A DNA stretch of 64,000 nucleotides from Corbicula japonica (lineage: Eukaryota; Mollusca; Bivalvia; Venerida; Cyrenidae). Each line of letters starts with the position of its first letter. Position 1 is the stretch's first letter. Below the pieces are notes generated by a model. The model was not told where the DNA came from. It searched no databases and saw only the letters and a program-made list of their open reading frames with translations. A program made the translations under genes and the position numbers. The DNA lies in contig JAZAYU010000266.1 of the NCBI GenBank assembly GCA_038501625.1, positions 310,001 through 374,000 on the forward strand, written 5' to 3'. Positions 12,606 to 23,599 of the stretch are shown here, in pieces.

Positions 12606-12797
12606 AATTTCAAATGATATTGCCTCAACCTGGGAGCGAACCCGCACCATCACGGCGACAGCGCCTAGCCCTACGATTTCTACAACGCAACCAATTGAGC
12701 TAACCGGGACAATCCCCCACAAGAAAGATTGATCGGATAGCCCTGATATACGTAATCATTACTGAACGACATCGGTAACGGGTTATTTTTCTGATAA
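12606..12797 (-). repeat. tRNA-related short repeat, copy 2
   Basis: Nearly the same sequence and order as 12,345-12,538, including GGATAGCCCTGATATACGT and ACGACATCGGTAAC on the + strand. The two copies lie head to tail, about 260 bp apart. Confidence 0.6.
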
Positions 12798-12802
12798 CAG
12801 TA

Positions 12803-12855
12803 CTGGGAGCGGACCCGCGCCGTACGGCGACAGCGCCTAGCCCTTCAATTCCGAA
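12803..12855 (-). repeat. tRNA-related short repeat, truncated copy 3
   Basis: Only the B-box side is present (TGGGAGCGGACCCGCGCCGT and AGCGCCTAGCCCTTCAATTC), directly following copy 2. Confidence 0.55.
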
Positions 12856-13189
12856 GAATTCATTCTAATGACGATGCTGGAATCCAGGTCTGACAATGCA
12901 TCCTTTGCCAAAGAAACTCAATAAAACGGCTGTAATGGTTAATGCGCGCAATAAAAACACGAAACAAGACCGGAAAATGATTTTGAGTATTGCATCGATT
13001 GTTTTCATGTTTTCAATGAAAGAACAGAAAACAAGTAAATCTGTGAGCTAATGCTCACTAGTGATACCCTCGTTTGAGAAATATGACTTTCAAAATGTAT
13101 TTTTCATATGTATACAGGGTGTCACAGTTTTCGGAGTAGTTACCTATATATAAAATATAAATATATACATGAATAAAAATCTAAGTATT

Positions 13190-13595
13190 CAATAAACAGG
13201 AAGCAGATGATCAAGACGTATTAAATTGCTTTACAATATATGGAACTATAGGATAAAGCAATTTGCAAAATATCAGGCTGTTGCATGCTATAGTTGCTTA
13301 GAAAACTGTGACGGAAATTTTGCATGTATGTCAACAATGTGTAAAATCCAAGTATTCGGTAATTTTAAAACAGGAAGCAGATGAGCAAGGTGCATGAAAT
13401 CGCTTTACACCATACAGGACTATAGAATAAGCAATATGCAAAATATCAGGCCGCTGCATGTAATAGGTGCTTAGAAAACTGCGACGGAAAGTTTGTTACG
13501 GACGGAAGAACGGATGGAGTAACGGACGGAAGAACGGACCGACAAGGGTAAAACAGTTTACCCCCCACACTCTTCTTCGAAGCGGGAGTATAATT
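13190..13595 (+). repeat. Two tandem copies of a ~175-bp sequence plus an ACGGACGG-rich tail
   Basis: AACAGGAAGCAGATGA-CAAG followed by AAAATATCAGGC-G-TGCATG and GCTTAGAAAACTG-GACGGAAA occurs at about 13,197-13,325 and again at 13,372-13,492. The second copy runs into ACGGACGGAAGAACGGA repeats and then ACAAGGGTAAAACAGTTTAC. ACGGACGG-rich tails of this kind are typical 3' ends of invertebrate interspersed repeats; I cannot name the family. Confidence 0.6.
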
Positions 13596-14495
13596 AACCA
13601 AATCAGCTGAACCCCGATAACTGTTTAAAGTTGATTCGAATCAATAAGTTTATCCGGTTTTATAAGCAACAAGAATACTCAACTCACGGAAAGAAACCTA
13701 TATGCATTTTTGTCAGTATATTCGAAAGTGTCTTCGCTCCTATGCAATCTCCATTTTATAGTTCTTTTTTCGAGCAAATCAAAAACGTCAAATCCATGAT
13801 CTTAAAGCTTTTGAATGTTGCTTTCTTGAAAAATTTTATCATTTAAACCCAATGGGTAAAGCGTTAAAAGTTTTGAATCTATTCAAGTTCCTAATTACAT
13901 GTAAGCCTTCTCCTGATTTTAAATGCTCTAGGTGCACAGCTGTCGAATGTATGTGTTTTCTTCAGGTTAAATAAAAACATCTGAAAGTTTAATGTTGGTA
14001 TTGTTTATATTGTTTCGAATTGTAGAACAATGTTGAACAAAATGTATTCTAAAGGGCTGTTTAATAATTATAAAAACCATAAAACACTCAGCCTCGTGCT
14101 ATCAGTGTGATGCAGAGGCCTGGAATACGAACTTTGAATAACCTATAAAGTAAGATGTTTCTGCTGAAATACAGTTGCATGTTATTAAATTGATTTTGCT
14201 GAAAAATGTTAGATATGGCAGCTATTGTCTGTATGCTTTACTTTATATTCTAAATCTTCGGTTCTAGATGAATCGAAACCAATATTTTGGGGAGTAGTCA
14301 GTTGAGCGTTAATGTTAAACAAGATTTTCGATTTGATCTTTGCACCTACTACCTGTGCAAACTGCAGGCAGAAGAGACACCTGAGCTGAGTGACAATGTT
14401 CATTGGATAATTGAAGGAGTTTATAGCACCTAATTTTGTTGTTGTTTGAGTATTTTTAGCCAAAAGGTAACAATAAACAATGATTCAGTGCCCAA

Positions 14496-14627
14496 GGTTA
14501 TAAAACTGAGCATGGAAACCAGTCTCAAATCTCAAGCATCTGATTGGCTGAAATGGCGACCAGTCGCCATTTCAGCCAATCAGATGCTTGAGATTTGAGA
14601 CTGGTTTCCAATCTCAGTTTTATAACC
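14496..14627. mobile_element. Near-perfect palindromic miniature element (copy 2)
   Basis: Two 65-base arms (14,496-14,560 and 14,563-14,627) are inverse copies separated by two bases, with a single two-base difference. The arm contains GGTTATAAAACTGAG, CCAGTCTCAAATCTCAAGCA and CTGATTGGCTGAAATGG. It encodes nothing. Diverged copies lie at 1-52, 15,695-15,815 and 43,985-44,112. The near identity of the arms here suggests a recent insertion or gene conversion between arms. Confidence 0.85.
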
Positions 14628-15003
14628 TTCAGCCCAGGTTGTTGTTGTGGTTAAATTCCATTGACCAATTACAGAGTGTGAGAAATTACTACCGATTACT
14701 AGCATTTGCTGCCTATACCCGCCAATGTTAAGAATATACAACAAAACTTCAAATTTCTCTAACATACTACTAATCACACTTTAACAAATCGAGCACAAAG
14801 ATTTAAAATTCAATTCGGTTTTCTTCTTCAAATACATTTACGTTACCGTCATAAATAGACTTATTAACACAGTGTACATGTATATTACTCATGTATATGC
14901 GATTTAGATGACTCAAAATACTGACTTTGACCGTTCCTTATCTCTTATTTGAAATTAAACAAGTGACAATCTGAAGAACATTGGATAGTAAACTGGTTTC
15001 AAA

Positions 15004-16686
15004 ATGTTTGTTAAATATTGTGTAGCAGTTTTGTCGTTTTTTATTTACACGAGGTCACTTAAAGGTAACGATTTGTTTTCTTTCGGAATACATAGATTAA
15101 GTTGCGTTACACCACTTCTAGAAGATAGAAACTGCATTATGTTATTTTTGGGCTAATTTCGATGCAAACGTCAACTCCTAGCGAACGAATATAACAAGAT
15201 ATGTTAAAAAAGAAAACGATGGACAAACATTTCATGAAGAATAATGGCTGAAAATAGTTATGGTAATTGGAATCATAAAACTGGATGTTTTCAGATGAGT
15301 TTTGTTAACATTATGCCTCATGTTTTCAGGCTTCAGATCAACAATAATTTGAACTACAACCTGTGATCCATGTATATATGCTATCCCGTACTCCATTTGT
15401 ATTATCATGTATAACTTATTCATGTGATTTGATCGTAACATATTTCAATACAAATAATAGAAATCATTCGTGCATCAATCAGAGCAAACACCTTCCTCAT
15501 ACACAAATCGAATAGGGAGAAATCGTGACATAATTAATGTTAATGATTATGTTTTTCTTCCGCCATTTTAAGATCGACACGCTATGGAAAAAAAGGCGGC
15601 ACAGTAACACAATCTTGACAGTGGCATTAGCCGTAGTTCTAAGCCGACACGTAGTATTCACGATATATGCAATATCAGTGGCTCTATAATCTCTGCTAAA
15701 TCAATGCTCAAGATCATAAACCAAAACTTGAGACAAGTCTCCATTTCAGCCAATCAAATACTTAAGATTTTATACAGGTCTTCAATTTAAGTATTATGAT
15801 CTTGGGCCCTTGTTGTTGTTAGCCTCTTTCTCTTACAATGCTATCTCAAACTATTCCCATTAAAACAACATATATTTTAACCCACATTATTTTGCTCCTT
15901 AAATTCAGCAATGCTGTCAACATAATATCATATATGATAATATGAACTAAGGCACTGCCTCAATGCGAGCTATATTATTAAACTCATTTATTAAATTGGT
16001 GTTTAACTTGATGCTTCTAAATGACAGAACTATCTTGAATCACGTTGCTTGTCGGTAGTATTTTCCTCTATACTTATAATGACAGAGGAAAATACTACCG
16101 ACACGTGAAAGAAATAGACTGGATGAAACGATTGAGGACAGCTGCTCCGAATGGAATAAACAAACACGCAAGCATGGATGTATTGTGGAGGAAAATTTAA
16201 ATTTTGAATACAATTAAACTCTTGTGAGCATATATCTATGCGTGACACGAACATGCAGACACATACAAATAACCACTAACATACGTACACACCAACATGA
16301 ACGTATGAACGTACCAATAAACATGTGAACACGCATATATTGCTCATTCTCTGACACATTACAGAAATATAGACTCTTATAGCACTCAATGGTACGAACG
16401 CATACACATAAGCACACAGCAACACGACCACATATACTCGTTATTACGCACAAAAATCAAAATATGTGATGCACAAATGTAGGAGAATGCTTATGCACAC
16501 ATACACGCATATGCGCACACACATACATGAACGCGCATGCACATATGCAGACACTCGCACGCGCGCTTTCAGAAACAGGCGCACAAACGCAAGCACCCCC
16601 GCGCGCGCGCACACACACACACACACACACGCACGCACGCACGCACACACGCACACACGCACGCACACACACACAAACACACGCAC

Positions 16687-16722
<36 letters not shown>

Positions 16723-18244
16723 TTAATAGACAAAACAGGAAAACAGGTTGAAGATGTTTTAAGATTTTATGTGAAATGAACTGATAATTAACGCACTTAA
16801 ATTTTAGCGGGAAATAGTATAAAGACGTTGACGTCGCCGACGTCACTTTCTCAATATGTTTCTGTAGAATTAATAGAAAAAATGTAAAATGTTTTCTGAA
16901 AAATATTTTGATAAAGGCCATAGGACGAAACGTCAATATTAATAAAATGAGTGAAATTACTTTAATGTTGTGCATTCGTATTAATAAAAATAATTTAAAA
17001 TAAAAATAAATTAATGAATAAATATTTGGTACTCTTAAGCCTACAGACGGTGAAGGGTGTATTCGTGCGATTTGAAAGCGACATGCGAGCGGAACGCTTC
17101 GGATCACACTTTATTTTAAAGTGATAGTAGATTGACAAAACATATACGCACATTACCGTAAAAGCTCGCTTGTTCGCGAGGAGCCCCTTTCGAATATAAG
17201 ATACTGGTCTGTTTTTGATGGTGATATTGTTATGGAAAGCTCTAAATTTCTTTGATATTTTTTATATTTAGCAAAACATCAGAGAGGAAAGGATGGCATG
17301 TGTATCTAAAATGATCAGTATCAAATGAGTACCACTAATAGTTAACAAAAAATATACCCTAGGGGTTAACGTTTTGGAATTGCCGGGGGCAAGCCAGTTT
17401 TGATAGTTTATACCCAATTCCATGGTGCACTATCCTCACTCTTTCCCAGACAGGTTCTCATATGCAACAAGAAACAAACAAAACACGTTGTTTGAGTGAA
17501 TTAGTTCCAACAAACTCTTCAACTCGACCTGATTAAACTCTTCTTAGCTAATCAAGTTCAACATTATAACACAAATTGGTTATCATTTGCGTTTATATTT
17601 GAAAAAAAGATCACACTACAACAATAGAACAACCAAAAACAAAACAAAACAACAAACAAAAATGATGCAAATTCTCGATTTAGGTTTTTTTTCAATCGAA
17701 CATTTAAAAACATGTCTTTCCCTTCATCAGTCATTGGGTAGATATCAAATGCGAAAATATATGAAATGCGAACGCAGATCTATACACTGCTTGTACGGTA
17801 TACCCGTGTTTTTATGCTTGTTCTGCCATCGACAGTTTTAGAGACCTCGTGCGATTAATAATAAGAGAAAAGCAACGATAGCAAATACATTATAAAATAC
17901 AATATCCAAATTTGTTAAACATAAATGAAAGCACTGTAATAATTCTAACAAAGCTCGTAAATATTTTCAGGGTCAATGAACACATGCTGTGCCGATGGTT
18001 GGCTTCCTTTCAAAGGTTCCTGTTACCAGTTCTATGACGAGCAGAAAATAGACTGGAACGAGGCTGTGGTAATTTTGTGATCACTTTAAAAGGCTTGTTT
18101 GCTCTATCTGCAATTCGTGGTGGAAATGCGATGAAGTGCTTTGTTAAATTCCGGAATAAAGAAACCATTATCCATTATGAATTGTTAAAAGATTTAAAAA
18201 GCTTTAATAACTTTTAGTTATCTGCTGCATAATTATAATAATAA

Positions 18245-18318
<74 letters not shown>

Positions 18319-21300
18319 TCTTTATTTTAAGATGGTAAACTACTCTTAAGTTTCATACATAGTCAAATAACAATTATACAAAACTTATTTTCAAGAGGCC
18401 AGCTAACTACACACACGCACACACAACAATAATACAAATTAATAATAATAAATAATAATTATTAAATAATTAAAAAAAACATTACCAACACAAAATCAAA
18501 CACGTTTAAAAAACAGTGTTCTAAGAAGTCAAAATATTTTTTAGCAAGTAAGTTTTATAAGTCTTTTTAAAAATTTCAAGTTTCGATATAAATTTTATGG
18601 ACGCTGGAATTGTATTCCAGATCACCATTCCAGAGTAACTGAATGTCTTTTTAAGGTATTGTGTGTTTGGTTTTATGACAACTAGATTTAAATTACTTTG
18701 GATCGCTAATTGTAATTTTCATTGTTACATGTATGAATTAATTCTCTCATGTATGAAGGAGCTAAATTGTTAATAGTTTTATAAACGAGAATAGCAATAT
18801 AGTATTTAAAGCGGTCTGTTATTGGTAACCAGTTTATGCTCTTGAAAAGAATTAACCGTTGCACATTGGCTTGTTTAGGAAATATCAGTTTTGCAAATTT
18901 ATGTTGAAATTTGAAGGCCTTATCTAACAGTCTTTTTGAGCACCCTCCCCATGTAACTAACCCATAATCTATAATTGAAGTAACATAAGCATTATAAAAC
19001 ATTTCTTTCATTCATGAGTGAGATATTTTGATATGCGGTGAAACAGATATAATTCTGACTTGAGTTTTTTGCACACATTGTTTACTTGTGTTGACCATTG
19101 CATGGTTTTGTCTACGGCAACACCTAAAATAATCTGAGTTTCAACATTTTGAATTTGCAATTGATTTATTGAAACATTAAGAGGAGTAGAACGTTTTAAT
19201 CTTAATCTTTGACCAATGAGCAAGCATGTTGTTTTTGCAGGATTTAATGATATGCTGTTTAAAGAACACCAGTTAACAATGTTTATATTAATAAGATCTT
19301 TTTGAATTTTTTTGAATATCAGAAACATTCTTTGCAGAACAATGTAAGGTTGAATCATCTGCATACATGTCTAGATTAGATTCTGGTGCCGATAAAGGTA
19401 GGTCATTGACATAAAGCAAAACTAACAGAGGACCTAGAATAGAACCCTGGGGTACCCCGGACTTGATACGGAGTTTTTGTGACTCGAAATTATTAACCTT
19501 GACAAATTGGTGTCTATCTGTTATATAAGATTTAAACCATTTTAACGCCTGGTTATCGAAGTGATAAAGTTTTAGTTTATGCAGAAGAATTTCGTGATTG
19601 ACCATGTCGAATGCTTTGCTTAGATCTAAGAATACACTCCCAACTAGTTTACCACTATCAATATCTGTCATCCAGTTATCAATTAGGTATGCAAGGGCTG
19701 TTTGGCATGAATGGGTTTTCCTAAATCCAGACTGCTTCTTGTGTAAAATTTTTGTAGATTGCAAAAACTCATGCAATTGATTTGCCACGTGGCATTCAAT
19801 AATTTTTGAAATAGTGTTTAAAATTGATATCAGTCGGTAATTATTAGGGTCTTCTCTTTGCCCTTTTTTTATAAAGAGGAAGAACTGCCGCCTCTTTAAG
19901 CTTGTTGGGAAAATCGCCTAACACTATGCAATTATTAATAATTTTCGCAATAGCAGACGAAACATAATCACAACTTATTTTTAAAATACGTGGTCCAATT
20001 CCATCAGGCCCAGTAGCCTTCTTTATATTAAATGAATCTATTATCTTTTTAACCTCAAATGGCGTAATTAATTTTATAGTAAATGCTTTATATTTCAATT
20101 TTTTCATCTAGATAAAACTTTAAATCATTGAAATCTGTGATACACAAGTTGGAATTTATTAGTGAGTCAGCAATATTGATAAAATGACAATCCAGGGCAT
20201 TTATTATGTCGTGTTCCTTAGTTGAAGTGCTACCGTGAAATATTAGTGTAGATTGCAATGAACATGGTTTGTGAATATCATCAGAGTACACACTTTTTAT
20301 GCGTTTAACTTTTATCGGTGCGTGTTTATTTAACACATTATAGAATATGTTGTAAAAATATCAAGCGCATCAGAAGGGTACGGTATTGATTCAACATAAT
20401 CAATGCCATAGTTTAAAAGATCCGTATTAAATTCGTTTTCATTAAATTTACTAAATGATCTGTATTTTATCGTGGTATGTCTACTTGGTGAGTTACAACG
20501 CATTTGCTTGATTTTTCTGATGATAATTAATGATCAAATTTCCGGAATGATAATAACAAGCGAAAGGTTTTTGTTCTAGAATGTGTAATGTCAAGAAAGT
20601 CTAATATAATACTCATAAATAATGAATAAAAGCACGAACGGTATAAGTTTAGTTAAAATTCGTTTTGTTCCAAAGTGTTTGAAAATAAAACCATCATCGC
20701 TTGTAATGAACATAGGGCATTTTTTACAGATGGTTCTTATGATAATTATACTTTATGGACTTGTCAAGACCTAATAGAGCCGCTAACTTTCTTACTGGAT
20801 AATATTTATGTTAGATTCGGTACCTCTATTTATAAACAAGGCATCCCAACGGGTACTAATTGTGCACCCCTTGTTGCTGATCTGTTTTTATACTGTTATG
20901 AAAGAGACTTTATGTTATCTCTTTCTACTGAACATCAAGATGATATTATTACAGCTTTTAACAACACCTCGAGGTACCTTGATGATTTATTAAATATAGA
21001 TAATAACAATTTTCCATTACTGGTTAATAAGATCTACCCTAAAGAACTACAACTTAATAAAGCGAACACTTCAGAACAGCAAGCAAACTTTCTCGATCTA
21101 AATATGTCAATTGAAAATGGTTATGTCACTACTAAAATATATGATAAAAGAGATGATTTTAATTGTAATATAGTAAATTTTCCGTTTTTAGACGGCGATG
21201 TTCCCCGTGCAACATCTTACGGGGTTTATATTTCATAGCTTGTTCGCTTTTCAAGAGCTTGCAAACCATATTAATGATTTCAATGAACGTAATCTTTGCA

Positions 21301-23563
21301 TTACAGAAAAACTTTTAAAACAAGGTTATCGGTATCACAAATTAAGGAAAACATTTTGCAAGTTTTATCGTCGATACCCAGATCTAATTCATTAATACAT
21401 GTGCAGTTTAAAATCACTATTGCAACAAGATATTTCACAGCCAGTTTTTTATGGAGATTTAATTTATAAACTTAAGAAGATAAAGGGCAATGTTAATTTC
21501 TCTCGGTTATTCGTAAAAACCATCTGTAAATTTAAAAGGAAAGGTTACCAACATGATATTTTACAGCGCTCTGCATGCCTGGTGATTAACCCTTCTACAG
21601 TTGATCATTATGCTTACCTCTTTGGTTGCACGACGGTGGCAGGGGTTTAAGAGTTTATGAAGGTTTATGGGGAAATCTTTTCTTAAAAGAACCTAGAAGC
21701 TCCATTTGTTTCTTTTATCCCTGTCATCGTGTTCTTGCTGATTTTACTCCAGGAGCTCTGGTCTCGGTAAGATCATTGAGTACCCGCCCTTTGGCTTTGC
21801 AATGCTATTAAATTCTTATGTTTTATATGTTTGTGTGCTTTTGCATGCAACATTGTTGAGCCAATAAGTGGGTTGGAGTTGTTTCACCAAGACAACTTGT
21901 ATTTGTTTTGTGATATGAGAACCTGTTGGGGCAAGTGTGAGGTTGGTTTAAAGCCCCAGTGGCAATTTCATTTGCCACTGACCGTTCCAAGGCGGTAACC
22001 CCTCGGGTTCTCATTTTTGTTAATTGTTAGTGGTGTCTCTTTTGGAACTGAGTGTGGCGATTCCTGATATGCATATTTCACCTTTTTTTTGAGAACATTA
22101 GGATCAAGAACGATGTTACATGTAATTGCACTAACAGCAGTTTTTGCACAAACACAGCAGTTTGCAGTTTCGTATTATTAAATTTTAAAGAAAAACGGCA
22201 TTTATGATTTGAAATAAACTAAACTAAACTAAAGATGGATTTCAATTTCAGATGTTTTGCAAAAACAAACACAGTGAGCTAGTCTCTATAGAGACCGATG
22301 GCGAAAATAAATTTATTCAACACTTTGCACGAAAGCTTTACAACACAGGTAGGTTATTATTTTTATATTAATACAATTCCTAAAACACAATATATAACGT
22401 TTCTTTTTCAATTTTAATGTTTTTATCCTTTGGATCTGGTACATTTTAATATAATACAGTCCGATTTTACGCATTGAGCCGTGAATGTATTCTTGTTTTC
22501 TAGATATTTGAATAATCCAGAAAATAGGGATGTCACTTCTCCGATCGTAGTTCATGATGTTAAAGTAAAACAGAACTGATCGATAGGTTTCGTGACCGTG
22601 ACAGTAATGTAATGCTTTTGATTTCCAAACATAGGATATAGAAGGGTTGTGAATTCGAATCCCATGATTGGTTAATTTTTTGCTTCTTAGTTTTAATGTA
22701 ATTGTTTTTATATAATGAAGTCATTAATGTTTATGAATGATTCTATCTAAGGTGTTTCTAGTTACATAGCAATCAGTTAAAACACTGGTTTTACAAAACA
22801 ACATCAGCTAAAATCTTTGTTCCTCTAGTAATTGATATTCCATTTGTAGAATCAGGTGCACGAAATCTGTGTATCTAAAATAATTGTTGGTCCATCTATA
22901 GCATCAGGGGTAAGAAATTCAACAGCGTTTTGGATAGGAGCCAGCGATACAGATATTGAAGGGATTTGGACGTGGGTCTCAACAGGGGAGGAGCTTGATT
23001 TTACTGCATGGGATCGCGGGTAATATGATGCTGAGCTAAGTTTAAAACTAGCTTTAGATAAAATTCGAAAAGAAGGGCTACCAATTTGATATTCTACTTC
23101 TTAATGATTTACTCTTCTACAGCTTGTCGCTTTGCGTATCTCTTCGTAAATGGTTTGTGGTGTCTAATATGAAGTTGATCATTTTATAAACCATGCTCTC
23201 TTTTCCTCTCTGATTTTTGGCTGTGAGGGCAAACTGCGCCATCTGCAAGTGGCTTTTTCTGAAATTTCGAACTAAATATTTTATGACTGGACACATGAAA
23301 ACCATCATTTGGAAAATCAACCGTTTTAAAGCTTACTAGTGTAGATACGGGGGGATAGGCTGAGTTGCAAGTATATTACGGACATCCACCACGTCAAATC
23401 TGTTTCCATTAATATTTGCCCTTTGATTATACCCGACAGCCAGCCAAACACATCCGCCGATAACAAGGAAGATTGCATTGCTCTAAGTGGAGCATACGAC
23501 TTTACCTGGCATGATGGCATATGCATAGACAGGATTGGCTTCCCACTGTGTGAGAAAAAGTAA
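15004..23563 (+). CDS. Secreted C-type lectin-like protein, five coding exons
   Basis: Exons by splice consensus: 15004-15064, 17971-18068, 22252-22348, 22926-23019, 23440-23563. All junctions are GT-AG and keep one frame (phases 1, 0, 1, 2), giving 157 residues. Residues 1-20 are a signal peptide ([15 protein letters not shown]...). The rest is one C-type lectin domain of the long form. An N-terminal Cys pair ([10 protein letters not shown]) is followed by [27 protein letters not shown], the FWIGASD core, EDC near 128, GIC near 144 and a closing PLCEKK. Family members bind sugars or other ligands outside the cell, often in immunity. The sugar-site motifs are QPN (118-120) and WHD (139-141) rather than EPN/QPD and WND, so the ligand is open. 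The stop overlaps a donor-like AAGTAAGT, so a longer form is possible. The introns hold a LINE, a Penelope-like relic and microsatellites. Confidence 0.88.
15695..15815. mobile_element. Palindromic miniature element, diverged copy 3
   Basis: Contains TGAGACAAGTCTCCATTTCAG, CAGCCAATCAAATACTTAAG and the flanking CAAGATCATAA / TTATGATCTTG arms. Its arms have diverged more than those of the 14.5-kb copy. It lies in intron 1 of the lectin gene. Confidence 0.6.
16050..16103. repeat. Perfect 20-bp inverted repeat (hairpin)
   Basis: TGTCGGTAGTATTTTCCTCT (16,050-16,069) is repeated exactly in inverse at 16,084-16,103, with a 14-base loop. It lies in intron 1 of the lectin gene and matches no other element in the window. 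Confidence 0.85.
16607..16722. repeat. (AC)n microsatellite with GCAC interruptions
   Basis: About 115 bases of ACAC with CGCAC interruptions, followed by 24 or more bases of pure AC. The Cys/Val-rich and His/Thr-rich open frames across it on both strands are artefacts of the repeat. Confidence 0.95.
17170..17520 (-). mobile_element. Penelope-like retroelement 3' region, diverged inverse copy
   Basis: Read on the - strand it carries AACCTGTCTGGGAAAGAG, then GGTGCACCATGG, then the spacer leading to GGTGTACTC-like and ATCATTTTAGATACACATGC, the order of the family's 3' region. It is strongly diverged and lacks the clean internal hairpin. It lies in lectin intron 1. Confidence 0.5.
18232..18317. 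repeat. (AAT)n microsatellite at the 3' end of a LINE
   Basis: About 85 bases of AAT/ATA repeat. On the - strand it follows an AATAAA signal at the end of the adjacent LINE, so it is best read as the element's (ATT)n tail. Confidence 0.85.
18318..20350 (-). pseudogene. Broken non-LTR retrotransposon (LINE), reverse transcriptase region
   Basis: Successive frames on the - strand add up to one LINE reverse transcriptase. In order: [15 protein letters not shown] (about 20,020), [20 protein letters not shown] (19,730), [19 protein letters not shown] (19,620), [13 protein letters not shown] (19,450), and YADDSTLH carrying the catalytic Asp pair (19,360). The C-terminal thumb with [20 protein letters not shown] follows at 18,960. 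This layout is that of Jockey/CR1-type LINEs, which copy RNA into the genome at a nicked target. Frame changes near 20,090, 19,830, 19,330 and 19,010 show it is dead. The endonuclease domain is absent, so it is 5'-truncated. It ends at the (AAT)n tail and lies antisense in intron 2 of the lectin gene. Confidence 0.85.
20675..22092 (+). pseudogene. Penelope-like reverse transcriptase relic with 3' region
   Basis: The reading frame 20,675-21,238 carries the reverse transcriptase motifs [18 protein letters not shown] and [10 protein letters not shown] (catalytic Asp pair), then [11 protein letters not shown] and [19 protein letters not shown]. It shifts frame near 21,230, continues with [20 protein letters not shown], meets a stop at 21,393 and continues to about 21,650 ([17 protein letters not shown]). 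The motif set is one I associate with Penelope-like elements in aquatic invertebrates; the exact clade is uncertain. A ~430-bp 3' region follows, ending GATTCCTGATATGCATATTT. No GIY-YIG endonuclease is seen. The 3' region recurs many times in the window. It lies in lectin intron 2. Confidence 0.72.
21912..22016 (+). other. Conserved foldable block in the retroelement 3' region
   Basis: The ends TGAGAACC and GGTTCTCA pair, enclosing a hairpin with arms CAGTGGCAAAT / ATTTGCCACTG. The same layout is present at 29,452-29,563 and, inverted, at 61,146-61,262, and decayed at 26,818, 33,514 and 40,380. It is likely an RNA structure of the retroelement transcript; function unknown. Confidence 0.55.
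23065..23250 (+). mobile_element. Penelope-like retroelement fragment
   Basis: Begins AAGGGCTACCAATTTGATAT, homologous to the end of the reverse transcriptase frame at 21,540, and ends with ACCATGCTCTCTTTTCCTCT and TTTTTGGCTGTGAGGG. Large internal parts are missing. It sits in intron 4 of the lectin gene, between exons only 420 bp apart. Confidence 0.55.
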
Positions 23564-23599
23564 GTTAATGGTTCCCTAAAGAAAACAATTAAACTGCAA

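Noticed and set aside
16444..17107. Long Cys/Val-rich and His/Thr-rich open frames on both strands
   Set aside because: They are translations of the (AC)n microsatellite at 16,607-16,722 and have no splice or start support.
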